From Rhizobium sp. FY34 (GTDB lineage: Bacteria > Pseudomonadota > Alphaproteobacteria > Rhizobiales > Rhizobiaceae), in the NCBI RefSeq assembly GCF_005222845.1, contig NZ_STFZ01000016.1:1-64000 (forward strand): a DNA stretch of 64,000 bases, given 5' to 3'. Within the stretch, counting starts at the first letter, position 1. Every line of letters begins with the position of its first letter. The notes beneath the pieces are model-generated. The model searched no databases and had not been told where the DNA came from. It saw only the letters and a program-made list of their open reading frames with translations. This document shows, piece after piece, positions 59,891 through 64,000 of this stretch. The position numbers and the translations under genes are program-made.

Positions 59891-61066
59891 TCAGTTGGAC
59901 GCAAGCGCGATGGCCAGCGGCTCGCGATAGACCCGCACGCAATTGCGACCGGCAGCCTTGGCATCATAGAGCGCCGCATCGGCGCGACGCATGGCAGACG
60001 AAAGGTCGCCGCTGGAGGTAAGGGCCGCAAGGCCAAAGCTTGCGGTAACCCGGAAATTCTGCGGCAGGCCGGAGATCGTCTGCATGGCAATAGCGCCTCT
60101 CAGCGCCTGAGCAAGCATCAGCGCCGATTCCATCGTCACATCGGGCAGCATGACGCAAAACTCTTCGCCACCCAGACGCCCCACCACCGCCTCCGGCGGC
60201 GCACTGGATTGTAGGAGATCGGCAAAGCTGCGGATCACCAGATCGCCGCTGTAATGGCCATAGGTGTCATTGACCCTCTTGAAATGGTCGAGATCGCACA
60301 GGATCACCACATGGGAGGATATCTTTGCGCGCCTCAGCGCCATCTCGCAATGCGCATCGAAGCCGCGCCGGTTGAACACCTGGGACAGCGCATCGACCTG
60401 CGAATTGGTCCGCTCGTCTGCCATGATTTCCAGAACAAAGACCGACAGCAGCATCAGGCCGATGATGACGACGAAGACACCCGTCGAGCTCTGCGAAATC
60501 AGCGCATAGTTGGAATGAATATAGTCCTTTGGCCCCTTGCCGGCGCCGACCATAACGGACATCGCCGCCTTGGCCAAAAACTGTATGCCGGCCAGAATCA
60601 GCAGAACCATCATGACCCGGTCGATGGCGCTGCGGCGTGCCGAGATCAGCACCGCCAGCCCGCTGAGGAAAAGTGCGATGGCAAAGGGAGTCTGGTAGCT
60701 TATCGAATGCGTCCAGGTGCCGCGCGGCAGATCATAGATCAGAAAATCGACGACGATCGAAAAACAGAAGAACAGGCACAGCGCCTGCGGATGTGCCGGA
60801 ACTCCGTAGAGCTTACCGATACCGACACGCATGAGCAGAAGCCCGCCAAGAACGGACGCAAAGGCGGCGATAGCAAAGATTTTCACCCAGTCGGTATAGG
60901 CAACCAGCAGTTCTGCGATCGTGGACAGGGATGCGACGGCATAGGCACAGGCAATCCAGCGGGCCGCCACACGCGACCGGCTCCTTGTCGAAACGATCAT
61001 GAAGACCGTGGAGAATGAAAGGCTGACCAGCAGGTTCACAACCAGAAAGAAGTTAGCTCCGTTCAT
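59891..61066 (-). CDS. Membrane-anchored diguanylate cyclase (GGDEF)
   Basis: 391 aa. About six to seven N-terminal transmembrane helices (1-220) form the sensor, and a GGDEF domain follows (about 235-391) with FNRRGFDAHCEMALRR, CDLDHFKRVNDTYGH and the active GRLGGEEFCVML. The inhibitory RxxD I-site is not present at the usual place (APPE there). It synthesises c-di-GMP, so it may lack product feedback. ATG 61066 chosen over 61093. Confidence 0.9.
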   Translation of the reverse strand: MNGANFFLVVNLLVSLSFSTVFMIVSTRSRSRVAARWIACAYAVASLSTIAELLVAYTDWVKIFAIAAFASVLGGLLLMRVGIGKLYGVPAHPQALCLFFCFSIVVDFLIYDLPRGTWTHSISYQTPFAIALFLSGLAVLISARRSAIDRVMMVLLILAGIQFLAKAAMSVMVGAGKGPKDYIHSNYALISQSSTGVFVVIIGLMLLSVFVLEIMADERTNSQVDALSQVFNRRGFDAHCEMALRRAKISSHVVILCDLDHFKRVNDTYGHYSGDLVIRSFADLLQSSAPPEAVVGRLGGEEFCVMLPDVTMESALMLAQALRGAIAMQTISGLPQNFRVTASFGLAALTSSGDLSSAMRRADAALYDAKAAGRNCVRVYREPLAIALASN

Positions 61067-61174
61067 TCGCGTTCCGCATGCCATTACCCCCATTCTTCAG
61101 GAGTATGCTTTAGCATCCTCGTCAAAACGAAGGGTTAAGCACTTCACGTTGCGGAAGGCAAAGCACAGGACCCG

Positions 61175-61588
61175 TTACGCCGCGTCCCCGACCGGTACAT
61201 CTGGCACGTCCTGTCTGTCGATGTGATAGGGCCGTATGAGTAAATCGGCAGGGATAATCCAGCTTGCTGCAATTTTCTGGATCATCGAAAGTGACAATGG
61301 CCTGATGCGTTCAAGCACTTCTGTCGCGCGGGCCTTGCTGCCAATGATGTCTGCCAGATCCCGGCGTTTGAGACCATGCTCCTGCATATAGGCGGCAATC
61401 ACATCGATAGGATCCGCCTCTGGCAGCGGATGATGCTTGTTGTCATAGGCATCGATCAGATCGCAAAGAATATCGAAACGGTCCTGTTCCTGCGTATCAG
61501 GACCGGGCGGGCTGACAAAGTATTTTTCAACTTCGCAAACCGCCCAATCGTAATCCTCAAGCGTCCTCAGAGGTCTGATATCATTCAT
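61175..61588 (-). CDS. higA: HigA-type antitoxin
   Basis: 137 aa. The C-terminal HTH (MQEHGLKRRDLADIIGSKAR, then EVLERIRPLSLSMI) is typical of HigA. The ATG at 61588 overlaps the higB stop by eight bases. It neutralises HigB and represses the operon. Confidence 0.88.
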   Translation of the reverse strand: MNDIRPLRTLEDYDWAVCEVEKYFVSPPGPDTQEQDRFDILCDLIDAYDNKHHPLPEADPIDVIAAYMQEHGLKRRDLADIIGSKARATEVLERIRPLSLSMIQKIAASWIIPADLLIRPYHIDRQDVPDVPVGDAA

Positions 61589-61889
61589 TCGGGTTCACCG
61601 TTCTGGCATCGATCTTGTCATAGTGTGCGTGCGTTCCCACAAATTTGATTAGCACGCGGTAATGGGGTGCGAAGCTGACGCGCGCGACAATCCGATACTT
61701 GTTGCCACCAATATCAAACACGACGCGACCATCACCGACAAAATCCGCGGCATTGAAATCCTGACGCAGTTGAGCAAAGTTCTCCCAACGCGCAGCCTCC
61801 ACTGTTTTCCACCACAGGAGCATCGCACCGTTTGCGGCGGGATGCCGGGCGCAGAACTCGGTGATCGGTCGCTTCGCAATAATCCTCAT
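61581..61889 (-). CDS. higB: HigB-type toxin (mRNA interferase)
   Basis: 102 aa RelE-superfamily toxin: MRIIAKRPITEFCARHPAAN, then AARWENFAQLRQDF, then FDIGGNKYRIVARVSF and the C-terminal GTHAHYDKID. It cleaves mRNA on ribosomes. The toxin gene precedes the antitoxin, the usual higBA order. All expected segments are present. Confidence 0.9.
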   Translation of the reverse strand: MRIIAKRPITEFCARHPAANGAMLLWWKTVEAARWENFAQLRQDFNAADFVGDGRVVFDIGGNKYRIVARVSFAPHYRVLIKFVGTHAHYDKIDARTVNPNE

Positions 61890-61898
61890 CGCGCCTCG

Positions 61899-61921
61899 AA
61901 AGTTCCCTCCACGGGAACTTT
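61899..61921. promoter_or_regulatory. Probable HigA operator
   Basis: Perfect 9-bp inverted repeat AAAGTTCCC / GGGAACTTT with a 5-base spacer, 9 bases before the higB start. Confidence 0.65.
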
Positions 61922-62107
61922 AGTAGAAATGACATGCGGCCCCGCTACTGTCAACAATCCGTCGTCTGGTCGCGGCAGGCTCTGCATCCACCACGACCGT
62001 CCATATTCCGGACGACCTGTTCATCTCTTTTTTAAAGTGATTCCGCCGGAAAACAGTGTTAGACGCCCGACTGCACCTTCCAGCCAACACCTGCCAGAGA
62101 ATAGATC

Positions 62108-63364
62108 ATGTCCAGGTTCAAGTCCGACTTCCTCCGCACGCTCGATGAACGCGGTTTCATCCACCAGGTTTCCGATGAAACGGGCCTTGATGAACTGCTG
62201 ACCAAGGAGACGGTGACGGCCTATATCGGCTATGATCCGACGGCACCCTCGTTGCACGCCGGCAGCCTGATCCAGATCATGATGCTGCACTGGTTCCAGG
62301 AAACCGGCCACCAGCCGATCTCGCTGATGGGCGGCGGCACCGGCATGGTCGGCGACCCTTCCTTCAAGGAGGAAGCCCGCAAGCTTATGACGGTGGACAT
62401 GATCGAGGACAATATCGCCTCCATCAAGCGCGTTTTTGCCAGCTACCTCGATTACGACAAGGGGCCTAAGGGCGGCGCCCTGATGATCAACAATGCCGAA
62501 TGGCTGCGCGACCTGAATTACCTCGAATTCCTGCGCGATGTCGGGCGGCATTTCTCGGTCAACCGCATGTTATCCTTCGATAGCGTCAAGACCCGGCTTG
62601 ATCGCGAACAGTCGCTGTCCTTCCTCGAATTCAACTACATGATCCTGCAGGCCTATGATTTCGTCGAACTGAACCAGCGCTACGGCTGCCGGTTGCAGAT
62701 GGGCGGCTCCGACCAATGGGGCAATATCATCAATGGTATCGATCTCGGCCACCGCATGGGCACGCCGCAGCTTTACGCGCTCACCTCGCCGCTTCTGACC
62801 ACCTCGTCGGGTGCCAAAATGGGCAAGTCGGCGAACGGCGCCGTGTGGCTGAATGCCGACATGCTGTCGGTCTATGATTTCTGGCAGTATTGGCGCAACA
62901 CCGAAGACGCGGATGTTGCCCGCTTCCTGAAGCTCTACACGAAGATGCCGATGGACGAGATCGCAAGGCTTGCGGCGCTTGGCGGCTCGGAGATCAACGA
63001 GGCCAAGAAGATCCTTGCCACCGAAGTCACCGCCATCCTGCATGGGAGCAAAGCCGCCGAAGAGGCCGCCGAAACGGCACGCAAGACCTTCGAAGAGGGC
63101 GCGCTTGCCGACAACCTGCCGTCGATCGAGGTCGCGAAAGCGGAACTGGAAGCCGGCATCGGCCTGCTGGCGCTGATCGTCAAGGCCGGCCTTGCCGCTT
63201 CCAATGGCGAAGCCCGCCGCCATGTCCAGGGCGGTGCCGTGCGCATCAACGATCAGCCGATTGCCGACGAGCGCACGCAGATCGGAACGGGTGAAATCAC
63301 CGCAGACGGCGTGATCAAGCTGTCGCTCGGCAAGAAAAAACATATTCTGGTACGCCCTGTCTGA
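62108..63364 (+). CDS. tyrS: Tyrosyl-tRNA synthetase
   Basis: 418 aa. Class I signature [14 protein letters not shown] (HIGH-like), the Tyr pocket [14 protein letters not shown]-like [10 protein letters not shown] and a C-terminal S4 RNA-binding domain ([20 protein letters not shown]). It charges tRNA-Tyr. Confidence 0.97.
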   Translation: MSRFKSDFLRTLDERGFIHQVSDETGLDELLTKETVTAYIGYDPTAPSLHAGSLIQIMMLHWFQETGHQPISLMGGGTGMVGDPSFKEEARKLMTVDMIEDNIASIKRVFASYLDYDKGPKGGALMINNAEWLRDLNYLEFLRDVGRHFSVNRMLSFDSVKTRLDREQSLSFLEFNYMILQAYDFVELNQRYGCRLQMGGSDQWGNIINGIDLGHRMGTPQLYALTSPLLTTSSGAKMGKSANGAVWLNADMLSVYDFWQYWRNTEDADVARFLKLYTKMPMDEIARLAALGGSEINEAKKILATEVTAILHGSKAAEEAAETARKTFEEGALADNLPSIEVAKAELEAGIGLLALIVKAGLAASNGEARRHVQGGAVRINDQPIADERTQIGTGEITADGVIKLSLGKKKHILVRPV

Positions 63365-63393
63365 CGGGCATACACAGAGCGGAACGATCACGA

Positions 63394-63419
63394 AGGCCCG
63401 GTTCACGCCGGGCCTATTT
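63394..63419. terminator. Bidirectional terminator between tyrS and the AsmA-like gene
   Basis: Perfect 8-bp stem AGGCCCGG / CCGGGCCT with a 6-base loop, followed by ATTTC. Confidence 0.7.
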
Positions 63420-63424
63420 CGTCA

Positions 63425-64000
63425 CTACTGGAATTCGAAGATCTGGCGAAACACGCCGGGCGCGATGATCGACAGCGGATTGATGGTCATCTTCGGCTGA
63501 TCGAAGGATCCCGCCACCTTGAAGGTGATGCCCAGGAGGCCGCGGTCGCGCCCATTGCCCAGCAGCGTGCCGATGATCGGCAGTTCGGCAAACAGCCGGT
63601 TGAGACCATAGGCCGGCATGAATGTGCCCGTCATGTCCATATTGCCGGATGCATCGCGCAGCACGCCCTGAAAGGTCGCGCCGATCTGCTCGCCTCGCAC
63701 CACACCATTTTCCACCGAAAACGCCCCTTGGCGATAAACAATGCGGGCAAATCCGCGCTGGAATCGGGCCGAACTGACGTCGATATCCTTCTTCACCGCT
63801 GAATTCAGGCTTTGCCCATCATCGCCGACGGGCGTGGAGACGATCGATTGCAAACGGCTTTCGTTCATCAGCGCAAATTTGCGTATGTCGATGGAGCCGC
63901 TCCAGTTATTGTCCTTTTCGTTGTCGAGCCGCAGGTTCAAAAGCCCACCCTGCAGGTGATCGTAGAGATTGGCAAACCGCGCCACGGAGCCGGCATCGCC
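63425..64000 (-). CDS. AsmA-like (DUF3971/YhdP-type) envelope protein, C-terminal part
   Basis: The frame is open to the right edge and encodes the last 191 residues. LYDHLQGGLLNLRLDNEKDN, FSVENGVVRGEQIGATFQGV and the closing KMTINPLSIIAPGVFRQIFE match the C-terminus of large AsmA/YhdP-like proteins that bridge the envelope and move lipids. The N-terminus lies outside the window. Confidence 0.8.
   Translation of the reverse strand, partial: GDAGSVARFANLYDHLQGGLLNLRLDNEKDNNWSGSIDIRKFALMNESRLQSIVSTPVGDDGQSLNSAVKKDIDVSSARFQRGFARIVYRQGAFSVENGVVRGEQIGATFQGVLRDASGNMDMTGTFMPAYGLNRLFAELPIIGTLLGNGRDRGLLGITFKVAGSFDQPKMTINPLSIIAPGVFRQIFEFQ

Overview
This window reads as a chromosomal segment of a Rhizobiales bacterium, most likely Rhizobiaceae (Agrobacterium, Allorhizobium or Rhizobium). 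The evidence is gene content: a glnB-glnA pair behind a sigma-54 promoter, phosphatidylcholine synthase, a suf operon with two cysteine desulfurases behind an Irr-type box, DUF982 and DUF2171 proteins, an IalB-family protein, and a LexA box of the alphaproteobacterial GTTC-N7-GTTC type. No species is assigned.

Positions 1 to about 8400 are accessory. A transposase tail touches the left edge, followed by a hairpin-rich noncoding stretch. Then comes a tightly overlapped six-gene operon, all on the minus strand. In order of transcription it encodes three different tyrosine recombinases (427, 506 and 707 aa), two small coiled-coil proteins (140 and 128 aa) and a RecD2-like helicase (626 aa). Four of the five junctions are 4-base stop/start overlaps. 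A roughly 100-bp imperfect palindrome lies directly against the first start codon. The layout recalls Tn554 tnpABC, RIT trios and the gamma-mobile trios, but I do not recognise this exact gene set. It is the best candidate for an undescribed system here.

From about 8473 the window is core chromosome. It holds ssb and uvrA (divergent around a LexA box), a VapBC-type pair, the NAD(P)HX repair gene, glnB-glnA, an EamA transporter, hspQ, an IalB-like protein, a YejA-like binding protein, a DsbA-like oxidoreductase and a second EamA transporter. Next come mfd-sdhE facing away from recG, a phytase-like esterase, a DUF502 protein, glmS and glmU, and a BMP-type nucleoside ABC transporter. These are followed by pcs, a UbiH-type hydroxylase, an AEC carrier, a CcdA protein, small hypothetical genes, tRNA-Lys and a MacAB-type exporter.

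The last part holds a DapA-like lyase divergent from its probable GntR regulator across two identical operator palindromes. The complete suf operon follows (sufS2, sufB, sufC, sufD, sufS, sufT-like, sufA, all minus strand). It is interrupted between sufB and sufC by a MNT/HEPN pair whose HEPN gene is frameshifted, and a ParD gene with a 25-codon ParE remnant sits between sufT and sufA. The window ends with an alpha/beta hydrolase, a diguanylate cyclase, higBA, tyrS and a truncated AsmA-like gene.

Of four toxin-antitoxin loci, three have an apparent defect in the toxin gene: VapC lacks a normal start codon, HEPN is frameshifted and ParE is truncated. Only higBA looks intact.
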